In this document: positions 24,410-34,147 of the stretch, piece by piece | Layout of the letters: each line of letters starts with the position of its first letter | How positions within the stretch are numbered: the first letter of the stretch is position 1 | NCBI GenBank assembly: GCA_905614365.1 | Contig: CAJQSO010000039.1 | Location: 1-41,693, forward strand | Direction: 5' to 3' | Length of the DNA: 41,693 nucleotides | Origin: an uncultured Candidatus Thioglobus sp. | Lineage (GTDB): Bacteria > Pseudomonadota > Gammaproteobacteria > PS1 > Pseudothioglobaceae | The notes under the pieces: generated by a model | The model's database searches: none | The model's input: only the letters and a program-made list of their open reading frames with translations | What the model was told of the DNA's origin: nothing | Program-made: the position numbers and the translations under genes

Positions 24410-26053
24410 ATGTCTAATTACGACTTCATAATTGTGGGGGCTGGCTCTGCTGGTTGTGTTCTTGCCAATAGGCTTAGCAAAAATCCCTCTAATAAAGTCC
24501 TGCTTCTTGAGGCAGGCGGTTCAGATCGTCGCTTCTTTATCCAAATGCCAATTGGTTATGGAGTGACTTACCACCAAAAAGCTGTTAACTGGATGTATAT
24601 GACAGAACCAAGCCCAGATGCTGATAATAAGGCAAGTTATTGGCCAAGAGGTAAGGTATTAGGTGGGTCTAGTTCAATTAATGCAATGGTTTATGTGAGG
24701 GGTAATCATAAAGATTTTGACCAGTGGTCTGAGATGGGAAATCCTGGTTGGTCATTTAATGATGTTCTGCCCTACTTCAAGAAAATGGAATCTTGGCAAA
24801 ATGGTGCCGACAGTTTTAGAGGTGGCGATGGCCCATTAAATGTCTCAGAAGTGTCTGACCAGTTGCACCCATTATGTAAGAATTTTTTATCTGCTGCTCA
24901 GGAAATTGGCATTCATCTTAATAAAGATATGAATGGTATAAATCAGGAGGGAGTTGGTAACTTTCAAATTACAACTCATAGGGGTCAGCGTATGTCCACC
25001 TCCAGAGCATACTTATGGCCGATAAAGAGTCGTACTAATCTTACTGTTATCAAAAAGGCTTTGGCTACAAGAGTATTAATTAAAGATAAAAAGGCCTACG
25101 GCGTTGAGTATATTAAGTCAGGTAAGATTCATCAAGTGATGGCTTCATGTGAAGTTATATTAAGCGCAGGATCAATAAATTCTCCTCAACTTCTTCAGCT
25201 TTCAGGAGTGGGTCCAAAAGATGTTTTAGATAAAGCTGGAGTTACTTTAGTTCATGAAAGTCCAGCTGTTGGAGAAAATCTTCAAGACCACCTAGGGGTT
25301 AGTTACTTTTATAAAAGCAAAGTGCCAACCCTAAATGATCAGTTAAGGCCATTTTTAGGAAAGATATATCAAGGTCTAAGATATATTATTACAAGAAGAG
25401 GGCCGCTGAGTTTAAGTGTTAATCAATCTGGAGGATTCATTAGGACACGTGATGGTCTTGAGAAGCCAAATATTCAACTTTATTTTTCACCCGTAAGTTA
25501 TTCTCTAGAGTCTCCTGAAAAAAGGACAATGATGAGTCCAGATCCATTTTCAGCAATGTTATTTGGAATTTCAAATTGTAGCCCTCGTTCAAGAGGAAGG
25601 GTCCATATTAAAACTAACAACCCATCAAAACCTCCCATCATTGAGCCCAACTACCTTTCTAATAAAGAAGATATCAGAGATTTATTAGAGGGTGTTAAGG
25701 TCCTTAGGAAATTGGCTAAAACTGATAGTTTTAGAGAGGTTATTGGAGGAGAATTTCGTCCTGGGCCAGAATGCCAGACTGATGAGCAAATGATTCAGCA
25801 TATTAAAGATACAGTTTGGACTGTCTTTCATCCTTGCAGTACTTGCCGAATGGGGCCTGACCCACTGAAAAATGTTGTTGACAGTAATCTAGGAGTTCAT
25901 GGTATTAGCAATCTTAGAGTAGCAGATGCCTCAATATTTCCTCAACTAGTTTGTGGTAATATCAACGCCGCAACAATTATGGTTGGCGAAAAGGCTTCAG
26001 ATTTAATTTTAGAAGACATAAAGAGTAAAGAGTTAGAACCTAAACTACAGTAA
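24410..26053 (+). CDS. betA: GMC oxidoreductase, choline dehydrogenase-like
   Basis: This is a 547-residue FAD-dependent alcohol dehydrogenase of the glucose-methanol-choline family. It has the FAD-binding FIIVGAGSAGCVLANRL at 6-22, LLLEAGGSD at 31-39, WPRGKVLGGSSSINAMVYVRG, and the C-terminal active site: His near 473 in FHPCSTCRMG and Asn in CGNINAAT. This His/Asn pair is the choline dehydrogenase/oxidase type. BetA oxidises choline to betaine aldehyde. No betaine aldehyde dehydrogenase (betB) or BetI is in the window, so other primary alcohols remain possible. It is divergent from the second TauE/SafE gene and 6 bp upstream of an enolase-superfamily gene. Nearby betaine transport supports a quaternary-amine substrate. 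Confidence 0.82.
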   Translation: MSNYDFIIVGAGSAGCVLANRLSKNPSNKVLLLEAGGSDRRFFIQMPIGYGVTYHQKAVNWMYMTEPSPDADNKASYWPRGKVLGGSSSINAMVYVRGNHKDFDQWSEMGNPGWSFNDVLPYFKKMESWQNGADSFRGGDGPLNVSEVSDQLHPLCKNFLSAAQEIGIHLNKDMNGINQEGVGNFQITTHRGQRMSTSRAYLWPIKSRTNLTVIKKALATRVLIKDKKAYGVEYIKSGKIHQVMASCEVILSAGSINSPQLLQLSGVGPKDVLDKAGVTLVHESPAVGENLQDHLGVSYFYKSKVPTLNDQLRPFLGKIYQGLRYIITRRGPLSLSVNQSGGFIRTRDGLEKPNIQLYFSPVSYSLESPEKRTMMSPDPFSAMLFGISNCSPRSRGRVHIKTNNPSKPPIIEPNYLSNKEDIRDLLEGVKVLRKLAKTDSFREVIGGEFRPGPECQTDEQMIQHIKDTVWTVFHPCSTCRMGPDPLKNVVDSNLGVHGISNLRVADASIFPQLVCGNINAATIMVGEKASDLILEDIKSKELEPKLQ

Positions 26054-26059
26054 TTATTT

Positions 26060-27169
26060 ATGAAAATTATCAGTATAGAAACTTTTACAAATGAGTATAT
26101 TGGCCTTGTTCGTGTTCGAACGGATGAAGGTGATGAGGGTTGGGGGCAAACATCAACTTATAATGCAGATATAAGCGCCCAAGTTCTTCATCGGCAAGTA
26201 GCTCCTCATGTTCTAGGTTTTAGTGGAGAAGATATTGACTTAATCAATAGAGAGGTTTTAGAAAGGGAGCATAAGTTTCCTGGAACTTATCTTTATAGAG
26301 CTTTAAGCGGTCTCGATACTGCACTTTGGGATATTAAAGCTAAGCGAGCTAATAAGAGCGTTTGCCAATTATTAGGGGGCGATACAGAATCTTTACCAGT
26401 TTATGCTTCAAGTATGCAAAGAGAGATTAGTCCAGAAGCTGAGGCAGAAAGACTTCTTGCTCTTAAAGAAGAAAATGGTTATTTTGCATTTAAATTTAGA
26501 ATTGGCAAAGAGTGTGGCCATGATTCTGATCAATGGCCAGGACGAACCGAAGCAATTATAAAAGAGGTGCGAAAAGCACTAGGAGACGATGTTTCTTTGC
26601 TTGTTGATGCAAACAGCGCTTTTAGTCCTAAAAAGGCAATTGAAGTTGGACACATGCTCCAAGATTATGGCGTAAGTCATTTCGAAGAGCCATGCCCATA
26701 TTGGAAGCCAGAGTGGACACGTGAGGTTAAAAATGCCTTAGATATTGATATTAGTGGCGGTGAGCAAGACAATGATATGCGAGTCTGGAGCCATATGATT
26801 GATACTAAGGTTGTGGATATTATTCAGCCAGATATTTGTTATATGGGAGGGGTTACTAGAACATTAGAGGTTGCAAAGATGGCAGAGCGAGCCAACCTGC
26901 CCGTAACCTTGCATTCAGCAAACCTTTCTTTAGTGACGCTTTTTTCAGCTCATGTTATGGGCTCTATTAACAATCCAGGAAAATATTTGGAGTTTTCAAT
27001 AGAAGGTCTTGATTACTACCCTTGGCAAGATAATCTTTTTTACCCAAATTATAAAATTATTGATGGGTGTCTTGAGATGAATCATAAGCCTGGTTGGGGG
27101 GTTGAAATAAATCCAGAATGGCTATCTTTGTCAGATTACAAAGTAAGCTATACAGGGTCTCGTTTTTAG
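26060..27169 (+). CDS. Mandelate racemase/muconate-lactonizing (enolase superfamily) enzyme
   Basis: This is a 369-residue (beta/alpha)7-beta barrel enzyme. Metal ligands are Asp183 (VDANSAF), Glu209 or Glu210 (FEEPCPYW) and Glu235 (SGGEQDND). Acid-base candidates are Lys145 in a KFR motif on the second strand and a His-Asp dyad, Asp258 (QPDICYMGG) with His285 (LHSANLS), which places it in the mandelate racemase subgroup. Known relatives dehydrate or epimerise sugar acids and similar 2-hydroxy acids. It starts 6 bp after the GMC oxidoreductase and is likely co-transcribed, so the two may act on one substrate. It is not the muconate-lactonizing-type betaine epimerase HpbD as far as I can tell. 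Substrate unknown. Confidence 0.85.
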   Translation: MKIISIETFTNEYIGLVRVRTDEGDEGWGQTSTYNADISAQVLHRQVAPHVLGFSGEDIDLINREVLEREHKFPGTYLYRALSGLDTALWDIKAKRANKSVCQLLGGDTESLPVYASSMQREISPEAEAERLLALKEENGYFAFKFRIGKECGHDSDQWPGRTEAIIKEVRKALGDDVSLLVDANSAFSPKKAIEVGHMLQDYGVSHFEEPCPYWKPEWTREVKNALDIDISGGEQDNDMRVWSHMIDTKVVDIIQPDICYMGGVTRTLEVAKMAERANLPVTLHSANLSLVTLFSAHVMGSINNPGKYLEFSIEGLDYYPWQDNLFYPNYKIIDGCLEMNHKPGWGVEINPEWLSLSDYKVSYTGSRF

Positions 27170-27231
27170 TGCAATTTTCTTTAAACAATTTTGCAGAGTA
27201 AGGCACCTTTTTTTTGAGTAAGAAAATCCTG

Positions 27232-27237
27232 TATAAT
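27232..27237 (+). promoter_or_regulatory. Candidate -10 box of the tig-clpP-clpX operon
   Basis: TATAAT at 27232-27237 lies 37 bp before the tig ATG (27274), in the 104-bp gap after the enolase-superfamily gene. The -35 region is a T run and poor. About 20 bp upstream, GCAC followed by nine or more T residues could end the previous transcript, pairing with GTGC just after its stop, but the loop is long. Confidence 0.42.
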
Positions 27238-27273
27238 TTCTTTTTTTTTAACATGTTACGGATTTATAACTAG

Positions 27274-28572
27274 ATGAAGACCTCACTCACTAAACTTGAG
27301 GGATTAAAGAGATCCCTTACGGTTGAATTGCCTGTAGATACTTTCAATCAAAAAACAGAAAAAATTATCAAGAGCCTTGCCTCAAAAGTTCGCATAGATG
27401 GCTTTAGAAAAGGAAAAATTCCAGCTGCAATTTTGCGCCAACGTGTTGGTGGTAGTGCTAAATCTGATGCTGCTAATGAAATTGTAACTGAAACTTTGGC
27501 AGATGCACTTACTGATGCGGATGTTTCTCCAGCTGCGCAGCCATCATTAGTGAATGTAGATACTGAAAACTCAGACAGCTTTGTTTATACAATTGAGTTT
27601 GAAGTATTTCCCGAGATTAAAGTGGGCTCTTTAAAAAGTTTAGCTATGGATCAAATTAATTCAAAAGTTACAGACGAAGATGAAGAGCGAGCTCTTCAAG
27701 ATTTACAAGACAGGTCAACTGAATATAAGACTGTTAAGAGAAAGTCTAAAGAAGGTGATCGTTTAATAATTGACTTTGAAGGCTTACTAGATGGTGAATC
27801 CTTCGAAGGTGGAGCTGCTGAAGGATTTGAAATTGTTTTAGGAAGAGGCACTATGATTGAAGGGTTTGAAAAAGGCCTTATAGATATTGCACCTAAAAAA
27901 ACAGTTGAGGTAGCTGCAACATTTCCAGAAGATTATCATGTAGAAAATTTGGCAGGAAGAGAGGCTATCTTTAAAGTTACTATCAATGAAGTCGGTTCTC
28001 CAACAGAAGTAAAAAGAGATGATGAATTTGCCAAAAAATTTGGAGAAAAAGATTTCGAAACTATGAAATCAAGAATGTCTAAGCAGATGCAAGTTGAATT
28101 AGAATCTCGACTGGTTCAGCAAAATAAAGATACTGCATTTACAGCTCTTTTAGATGCAAATGATTTTGAAGTACCTGAGGGCAGTATTTCTGCTGAATCA
28201 CTCAAGTTGCAGCAAGATATGGAGTCTAGAATGGAGCAGCAAGGTATGCCTTCTAAAGGTAAATTGCCTGCAGAAATGTTTCAAGAAGAAGCTGCAAGAA
28301 GAGTTAAACTTGGTTTATTAATCAATAAAATTGCAACAGATGGTGAAATAAAAGCTGAAAAAGATCAGGTTGATGCTAAACTTAATGAGATGTCACTCCA
28401 ATATGGTGAGAGTGCACAACAAATGATTGATTGGTACAATACTGATCCTTCAAGACTAGCTAATATTGAATCAATCGTTGTTGAAGATATGGTAGCCAAG
28501 CATGTGGCAGGACAGGCTAAAGTAACGATGACAGATAAGACTTTTTTAGAAATAATGAGCCCGCAGAATTAA
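27274..28572 (+). CDS. tig: Trigger factor
   Basis: This ribosome-bound chaperone and peptidyl-prolyl isomerase helps nascent chains fold. The 432-residue protein matches trigger factor from end to end. The N-terminal ribosome-binding domain contains [16 protein letters not shown] at 44-59, the tail signature (GFRKGK). The FKBP-type domain is at about 150-245 ([19 protein letters not shown], then [11 protein letters not shown]). The C-terminal substrate-holding arms follow. It is the first gene of the conserved tig-clpP-clpX cluster, with clpP starting 2 bp after its stop. Assignment is firm. Confidence 0.97.
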   Translation: MKTSLTKLEGLKRSLTVELPVDTFNQKTEKIIKSLASKVRIDGFRKGKIPAAILRQRVGGSAKSDAANEIVTETLADALTDADVSPAAQPSLVNVDTENSDSFVYTIEFEVFPEIKVGSLKSLAMDQINSKVTDEDEERALQDLQDRSTEYKTVKRKSKEGDRLIIDFEGLLDGESFEGGAAEGFEIVLGRGTMIEGFEKGLIDIAPKKTVEVAATFPEDYHVENLAGREAIFKVTINEVGSPTEVKRDDEFAKKFGEKDFETMKSRMSKQMQVELESRLVQQNKDTAFTALLDANDFEVPEGSISAESLKLQQDMESRMEQQGMPSKGKLPAEMFQEEAARRVKLGLLINKIATDGEIKAEKDQVDAKLNEMSLQYGESAQQMIDWYNTDPSRLANIESIVVEDMVAKHVAGQAKVTMTDKTFLEIMSPQN

Positions 28573-28573
28573 T

Positions 28574-29170
28574 ATGACAATTCAAAACTTAAATCAAATC
28601 CCAATGGTAATTGAGAGCTCTGGAAGAGGCGAGAGAGCCTATGATATTTATTCTAGACTTCTAAAAGAGCGAGTTGTTTTTATGGTTGGTCCAGTTGAAG
28701 ATTACACTGCAAATGTTGTAGTAGCCCAGTTACTTTTTTTAGAATCTGAGAATCCAGATAAAGATATTCATTTGTATATAAATTCTCCAGGGGGCTCAGT
28801 AACTGCAGGCCTTGCTATTTATGACACAATGCAATTTATTAAGCCAGATATTTCTACTCTTTGTATAGGACAAGCTGCAAGTATGGGCGCACTTCTTCTA
28901 ACAGCAGGAGCTAAGGGAAAAAGGTTTGCACTACCTCATGCGCGGATGATGATTCATCAGCCTCTAGGTGGATTTTCAGGTCAAGCAAGTGATATAGATA
29001 TTCATGCTCAAGAAATTCTTAAAGTTAGAGATAACCTAAATACAATACTTAAGGACCATACTGGTCAGAGTATGAAAAATATTCAAAAAGATACTGACAG
29101 AGATAATTTTATGTCAGCGAGCGAGTCTGCGAAATATGGGCTCATTGATAAAGTAATTAATAAGCGATAA
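28574..29170 (+). CDS. clpP: ATP-dependent Clp protease proteolytic subunit
   Basis: This is the serine protease that forms the tetradecameric chamber of ClpXP and ClpAP. The 198-residue protein has the catalytic triad Ser103 (GQAASMGA), His128 (MMIHQPLGG) and Asp177 (DTDRDNFM), with spacing identical to E. coli ClpP. The hydrophobic handle region and IYINSPGG-like block ([10 protein letters not shown] at 67-76) are present. A short N-terminal propeptide is probable. It follows tig by 2 bp and precedes clpX by about 14 bp. Assignment is firm. Confidence 0.97.
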   Translation: MTIQNLNQIPMVIESSGRGERAYDIYSRLLKERVVFMVGPVEDYTANVVVAQLLFLESENPDKDIHLYINSPGGSVTAGLAIYDTMQFIKPDISTLCIGQAASMGALLLTAGAKGKRFALPHARMMIHQPLGGFSGQASDIDIHAQEILKVRDNLNTILKDHTGQSMKNIQKDTDRDNFMSASESAKYGLIDKVINKR

Positions 29171-29184
29171 ATTTAAATTTGTCT

Positions 29185-30450
29185 ATGGACCAAAATACTG
29201 AAGATCTTAGCTGTTCATTTTGCTCAAAACACAAGGATGAAGTAGTCCGCCTAATTGCAGGTCCAGGAGTTTATATTTGTGATGAATGTATTGATTCTTG
29301 CTATAGCCTGATTCAAGAACAAACTGTCAAAGATAAAAAAGATCGGCATCAGGATTGGAATAATACTCCAAAAGAATTGTATGCCTCTTTAGATGAATAT
29401 GTTATTGGTCAGTCACATGCAAAAAAAGTTCTTTCAGTGGCAGTTTATAATCACTACAAGCGACTAAAAACAAATTACATATCAAATGATGTAGAGCTCG
29501 ATAAATCAAATATTTTACTTATAGGACCAACTGGGAGTGGAAAGACTCTTCTTGCACAATCTTTGGCGCGCTTTTTAGACGTACCCTTTGCTGTTGCTGA
29601 TGCAACAACTTTAACTGAGGCTGGCTATGTTGGTGATGATGTAGAGAATGTAATTAAAAGTCTACTCTCAAAATGCGATTTTGATCCAGAAAGAGCAGAA
29701 CAAGGCATTATTTTTATTGATGAAATTGATAAGATCTCACGCCGGTCTGACTCCCCCTCAATAACAAGAGATGTTTCTGGAGAAGGAGTTCAGCAAGCTA
29801 TGCTTAAATTGATTGAAGGAACTATTGCATCTGTTCCTCCTCAGGGTGGAAGAAAACATCCTAACCAGGAAACTATTGATGTTGACACTTCAAAAATATT
29901 ATTTATTTGTGGTGGTGCATTTGACGGACTTGGAAAGGTTATTGATAGGCGCATTGAAAAAGCTACTGGTATCGGTTTTTCTGCTAACGTTAAGGAAGCA
30001 AGTGGCAAAAAAACATTAACTGAACTTTATAAATTTTTAGAGCCAGATGATTTAATTAAATTTGGGTTAATTCCTGAATTAGTAGGTCGATTAGCTGTCC
30101 ATACTTCTTTAGATGAGCTTGATGAAGAAGCATTAGTTCAAATTCTTACTAAACCTAAAAATTCTGTAGTCAAGCAGTTTCAACAATTTTTTGCAATTGA
30201 AGGCGTGAAGCTTACTATAAGAAAAAATGCCCTTTTAGCGATTGCAAAACTTGCCCTTAAAAGGAAAACTGGTGCGAGGGGCTTGAGGGCTATTTTGGAA
30301 GATTTGTTACTAGAGACGATGTACGAAATACCTTCAACTCCAAGCGTTAAAGAAGTTGTTATAGACAAAGAGGTTGTGGAAAGAAAAAAACAACCTATGA
30401 TTGTTCATATTTCTGACAATAAACAAAGTAATATTCGTAAAGCAAGTTGA
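29185..30450 (+). CDS. clpX: ATP-dependent Clp protease ATP-binding subunit ClpX
   Basis: This AAA+ unfoldase delivers substrates to ClpP. The N-terminal zinc domain has CSFC and CDEC cysteine pairs. Then come Walker A GPTGSGKT, Walker [10 protein letters not shown], the pore loop GYVGDD, the ClpP-contact IGF loop within ATGIGFSAN, and sensor 2 in TGARGLRAI. The length, about 421 residues, is normal. Two starts are possible, TTG at 29179 and ATG at 29185; I prefer the ATG, though neither has a clear Shine-Dalgarno. It is followed after 40 bp by hflX rather than lon, which is unusual. Confidence 0.97.
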   Translation: MDQNTEDLSCSFCSKHKDEVVRLIAGPGVYICDECIDSCYSLIQEQTVKDKKDRHQDWNNTPKELYASLDEYVIGQSHAKKVLSVAVYNHYKRLKTNYISNDVELDKSNILLIGPTGSGKTLLAQSLARFLDVPFAVADATTLTEAGYVGDDVENVIKSLLSKCDFDPERAEQGIIFIDEIDKISRRSDSPSITRDVSGEGVQQAMLKLIEGTIASVPPQGGRKHPNQETIDVDTSKILFICGGAFDGLGKVIDRRIEKATGIGFSANVKEASGKKTLTELYKFLEPDDLIKFGLIPELVGRLAVHTSLDELDEEALVQILTKPKNSVVKQFQQFFAIEGVKLTIRKNALLAIAKLALKRKTGARGLRAILEDLLLETMYEIPSTPSVKEVVIDKEVVERKKQPMIVHISDNKQSNIRKAS

Positions 30451-30490
30451 TTAATTTCACTTTTAATATACTGACCTTTTAAGAATATCT

Positions 30491-31816
30491 ATGGAGCTTT
30501 TTGATCGCCAAAAGGATGCTGTAGGTCAAGGTGAAAGAACTATATTGGTTCATATTGAGCTAACTTCAAATAAGCAGGCATCAAGCAGTATTGGTGAATT
30601 TCAACAGTTAGCATTGTCTTCTGGCTTGAGTATTATTGATACTATTAAAGTTAAAAGAAGTATTACTAAAGCGCAGTTTTTTATTGGTACGGGTAAGGTG
30701 GATGAGCTCGCAACAATTGTGTGTGATAATGAAATTGATTTAGTTATTTTTTCGCTGCAGTTATCCCCCTCTCAAGAACGTAATTTAGAGAAAGCTTTGA
30801 AGTGTCAGGTTATGGATCGAACTGGCTTAATTTTAGATATTTTTGCATTAAGAGCAAGCTCCTTTGAGGGAAAATTGCAAGTAGAGCTAGCTCAGTTAAA
30901 GCATCTATCTACTAGACTTGTAAGAGGTTGGACTCACCTTGAAAGGCAAAAAGGTGGTATTGGGCTTCGTGGTCCAGGTGAGACGCAACTTGAAACAGAT
31001 AAGCGATTAATTTCGGTACGTATAAAAAATATTAATAAGCGACTTGATAAGGTTCATAAGCAACATGATTTGGGACGTAAATCGCGAATTAAGAATCAAC
31101 TTCCTATGATTTCCCTTGCAGGATATACAAATGCAGGAAAATCTACTCTATTTAATATCCTGACTAAGGCCAAAGTTTATGCGGATGATAAGTTATTTGC
31201 GACACTAGACTCAACTATTCGACGTGTTATCTTGCCGGCTTCAGGGGAGGCAGTGATAGCTGACACGGTTGGCTTTATTCAAGATTTGCCTCATGAGCTG
31301 GTTGAAGCTTTTAAGTCGACTCTTGAGGAAACTCGACAAGCCAATGTCTTACTTCATGTAGTTGATGCTGCTGATCCTAATAAAAGAGATAAAATTGAGC
31401 AGGTAGAGGATATTATTGAGCAAATTGAGGCCCAGGATATTCCAAAAATTATTGTAATGAACAAGATTGATGGAATTGCTGATTTTAAGCCTCGCTTAGA
31501 TAAAGATCATGATGGGAATATTTATAGAGTTTGGATTTCAGCTCATACGGGTGAAGGAATCGACCTACTTTATCAGGCTCTCTCTCAGAGTTTAAGCGGA
31601 ATGATGACTTTTGCAGGCATTAAGTTAGATGTTCAATCTGCTTATATTAGAAGTGAAATTCATAAAGTTGGATTTATTCAAAAAGAAATAATGAATGAAT
31701 TTGGGCAATGGCTACTTGAAATTAATGTCACTCGACACTATCTAGAAAGATTACTAGACAAGCAAGGCGTTTCATTATTATGGGAACAGAAATCACCACA
31801 GAGCCAAACGGCTTAG
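30491..31816 (+). CDS. hflX: GTPase HflX
   Basis: This ribosome-associated GTPase splits stalled or heat-damaged 70S ribosomes. The 441-residue protein has the N-terminal HflX domain, the glycine-rich linker GGIGLRGPGETQLETDKR at about 156-173, and the G domain with G1 GYTNAGKST, G3 DTVGF and G4 NKID. In enterobacteria hflX lies between hfq and hflKC. Here it lies between clpX and lon, within a proteostasis cluster. Its last 37 bp overlap the start of lon in another frame, implying coupled translation. The gene call is firm; the location is the notable point. Confidence 0.95.
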   Translation: MELFDRQKDAVGQGERTILVHIELTSNKQASSSIGEFQQLALSSGLSIIDTIKVKRSITKAQFFIGTGKVDELATIVCDNEIDLVIFSLQLSPSQERNLEKALKCQVMDRTGLILDIFALRASSFEGKLQVELAQLKHLSTRLVRGWTHLERQKGGIGLRGPGETQLETDKRLISVRIKNINKRLDKVHKQHDLGRKSRIKNQLPMISLAGYTNAGKSTLFNILTKAKVYADDKLFATLDSTIRRVILPASGEAVIADTVGFIQDLPHELVEAFKSTLEETRQANVLLHVVDAADPNKRDKIEQVEDIIEQIEAQDIPKIIVMNKIDGIADFKPRLDKDHDGNIYRVWISAHTGEGIDLLYQALSQSLSGMMTFAGIKLDVQSAYIRSEIHKVGFIQKEIMNEFGQWLLEINVTRHYLERLLDKQGVSLLWEQKSPQSQTA

Positions 31817-34119
31817 ACAAGCAATCAATTCCACTACTTCCTCTTAGAGATGTAGTAGTTTTTCCCCACACGGTAATTCCTTTATTTATAGGAAGAAAGT
31901 CTTCAGTTAATGCAGTCACTCAGGCTATGGAAGCTGATAAGAATATTTTTCTGGTTACCCAGAAAGATGAGACTATTGAAGAGCCGAACAATGAAGAACT
32001 TCATAAAGTAGGAACCCTAGCAACAATTCTACAATTACTTAAACTTCCAGATGGAACTATTAAAGTTTTAGTTGAGGGAGTTAAAAGAGCAAAAATTGAA
32101 GAATTTGTTGATTTAGGAGAGCATACAGAAGTTATCTTAAGTGACTGTACTCTAACTCATGATGATGATACTGAGATCAAGGCTATGATGCGTTTAGCCC
32201 TTGAAAGCTTTGAAAAATATATAAAGCTTAGTAAAAAAATCCCTGAAGAGGTATATAAAGTACTTAAAGAAATTACAGATATTGAACGTTTTAGTGACGT
32301 CATTATTGCAAATCTTAATCTTAAAATTGAAGAAAAACAGAGTTTGCTAGAAAGTAGCGAGGCAAGAGAAAGGCTTGAGAAAATTCTATCCATTCTCGAA
32401 GGTGAGCTAGATGTTCTGGGCGCAGAGCAAAAAATTCAAAGTCGAGTGCGCAAACAGATGGAGTCTAATCAACGAGATTACTATTTGAATGAGCAAATGA
32501 AATCTATTCAAAAAGAGCTTGGAACGGTTGATGATGAGAATGAGATTGAAGATTTACAAAATAGTATAAATAAGGCAAAAATGCCAAAAGAAGCTAAGAA
32601 GAAAGCTCAAGGAGAGCTTAATAAGCTTCAAAGAATGTCTTCTCAATCATCAGATGCTTCAATTATTAGGACTTATATAGAAAATTTATGCTCAGTTCCC
32701 TGGAGTAAAAAAACGAAAACAAACCAAGATTTGGTAAAAGCTCAAAAAATTCTTGATGAAGATCACTATGGTTTGGATAAAGTTAAAGAAAGGATTATGG
32801 AACACTTAGCAGTTCAAAGCCGAGTCACCCACAATAAAGCAAATATTTTATGTTTGGTTGGACCCCCAGGAGTTGGAAAAACTTCGCTTGGAGAGTCTAT
32901 TGCAAAATCAGTCAATCGTAAGTATGTTCGTATGGCCCTTGGTGGGGTAAGAGACGAAGCTGAAATTCGAGGCCATAGAAGAACTTATATTGGAGCAATG
33001 CCTGGTTCAATTGTCCAAAAAATGCAAAAAGTTAATGTAAAAAACCCATTATTTCTATTAGATGAGATTGATAAGATGGCTTCTGATTTTAGAGGTGATC
33101 CTGGCTCTGCAATGCTAGAGGTATTAGATCCAGAGCAAAATCATACTTTTAATGACCATTACTTAGAAGTGGATTATGATCTTTCTCAGGTAATGTTTGT
33201 TGCCACTGCAAACTCTTTAAATCTTCCTGAGGCTTTAATAGATCGTATGGAAATTATTCACTTGTCTGGATATACTGAAGATGAGAAGCTTGAAATTGCT
33301 AAGCGCCATCTAATTTCTAAACAAATGAAAAATAATGGTGTTAAAAACTCTGAAATTATTTTTAAAGACTCCGCAATAATGGATATTATTCGTTACTACA
33401 CCAGAGAGGCAGGAGTGCGAAGTCTTGATCGTGAAATTGGAAGTATTTGTAGAAAGGTTATTAAAGATATTACTCTAAAAAAACGAAAAGCTAGAGCAAT
33501 AATTAATTCAAAAAGTCTACCAAAATTTTTGGGTATGAAAAAATATCGTTTTGGTCTTGCTGAAGAGCATAATCAGATTGGTGAGGTGACTGGTTTAGCA
33601 TGGACATCTGTTGGTGGAGACCTTCTTACAATTGAAGCTTCTTCATATAAAGGTAAAGGAAAGCTTAACTACACTGGCCAACTTGGTGATGTTATGAAGG
33701 AGTCTATTCAGGCAGCAATGTCTGTAACCAGGTTACGTGCTGAATCTCTTGGTTTAGCGGATGACTTTCACGAAAAACTTGATATTCATATTCATGTACC
33801 CGATGGATCAACACCTAAGGACGGTCCAAGTGCGGGAGCTGCAATGTGCACCGCTCTTGTTTCAGTTTTAACAGGACGAAAAGTTAAAGCTGCTGTAGCA
33901 ATGACTGGAGAAATAACGCTAAGAGGCGAAATAACTCCAATTGGAGGTTTAAAAGAAAAATTACTTGCTGCGATGAGGGGCGGGATTAAAACTGTTATTA
34001 TTCCTGAAGATAATGAGCGTGAACTTTCTGAAGTGCCTGAAAAAATTAAAAGTAAACTTGAGATTGTTAAAGTAAAGTGGATAGATCAGGTTTTAGATAT
34101 TGCTCTTGAGGACAAATAA
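31780..34119 (+). CDS. lon: ATP-dependent protease Lon
   Basis: This AAA+ serine protease degrades damaged and regulatory proteins. The 779 residues cover the N-terminal LON domain (LPLRDVVVFPHTVIPLFIGR at 19-38), the coiled middle region (NQRDYYLNEQMKSIQKELG), Walker A GPPGVGKTS, Walker B LFLLDEIDKM, and the protease domain with Ser in PKDGPSAGAAM and Lys in GGLKEKLLAA. The only good start is the ATG at 31780, inside the end of hflX, since no alternative precedes the conserved LPLRD. No separate heat-shock promoter is visible immediately upstream. hupB, which often follows lon, is absent; lon converges on rsmB. Confidence 0.97.
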   Translation: MGTEITTEPNGLDKQSIPLLPLRDVVVFPHTVIPLFIGRKSSVNAVTQAMEADKNIFLVTQKDETIEEPNNEELHKVGTLATILQLLKLPDGTIKVLVEGVKRAKIEEFVDLGEHTEVILSDCTLTHDDDTEIKAMMRLALESFEKYIKLSKKIPEEVYKVLKEITDIERFSDVIIANLNLKIEEKQSLLESSEARERLEKILSILEGELDVLGAEQKIQSRVRKQMESNQRDYYLNEQMKSIQKELGTVDDENEIEDLQNSINKAKMPKEAKKKAQGELNKLQRMSSQSSDASIIRTYIENLCSVPWSKKTKTNQDLVKAQKILDEDHYGLDKVKERIMEHLAVQSRVTHNKANILCLVGPPGVGKTSLGESIAKSVNRKYVRMALGGVRDEAEIRGHRRTYIGAMPGSIVQKMQKVNVKNPLFLLDEIDKMASDFRGDPGSAMLEVLDPEQNHTFNDHYLEVDYDLSQVMFVATANSLNLPEALIDRMEIIHLSGYTEDEKLEIAKRHLISKQMKNNGVKNSEIIFKDSAIMDIIRYYTREAGVRSLDREIGSICRKVIKDITLKKRKARAIINSKSLPKFLGMKKYRFGLAEEHNQIGEVTGLAWTSVGGDLLTIEASSYKGKGKLNYTGQLGDVMKESIQAAMSVTRLRAESLGLADDFHEKLDIHIHVPDGSTPKDGPSAGAAMCTALVSVLTGRKVKAAVAMTGEITLRGEITPIGGLKEKLLAAMRGGIKTVIIPEDNERELSEVPEKIKSKLEIVKVKWIDQVLDIALEDK

Positions 34120-34147
34120 AGGCAGTTTTTTCTTTATAGTTTTTTTG
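34116..34147. terminator. Weak hairpin at convergent lon/rsmB ends
   Basis: ATAAAG (34116-34121) and CTTTAT (34132-34137) can form a 6-bp stem spanning both stop codons. A run of T follows at about 34140-34146 on the plus strand. The stem is AT-rich and weak, so this is only a possible lon terminator. Confidence 0.3.

Noticed and set aside
26060-27169. Assignment of the enolase-superfamily gene as hydroxyproline-betaine 2-epimerase (HpbD)
   Set aside because: Tempting because of the nearby betaine transporter, but the His-Asp dyad and KFR motif point to the mandelate racemase subgroup, whereas HpbD uses a lysine pair of the muconate-lactonizing type.
27172-27216. GTGC...GCAC plus T run as a terminator before tig
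   Set aside because: The loop is about 30 bases and the stem only 4 bp, too weak to list as a feature; noted in the tig promoter entry.
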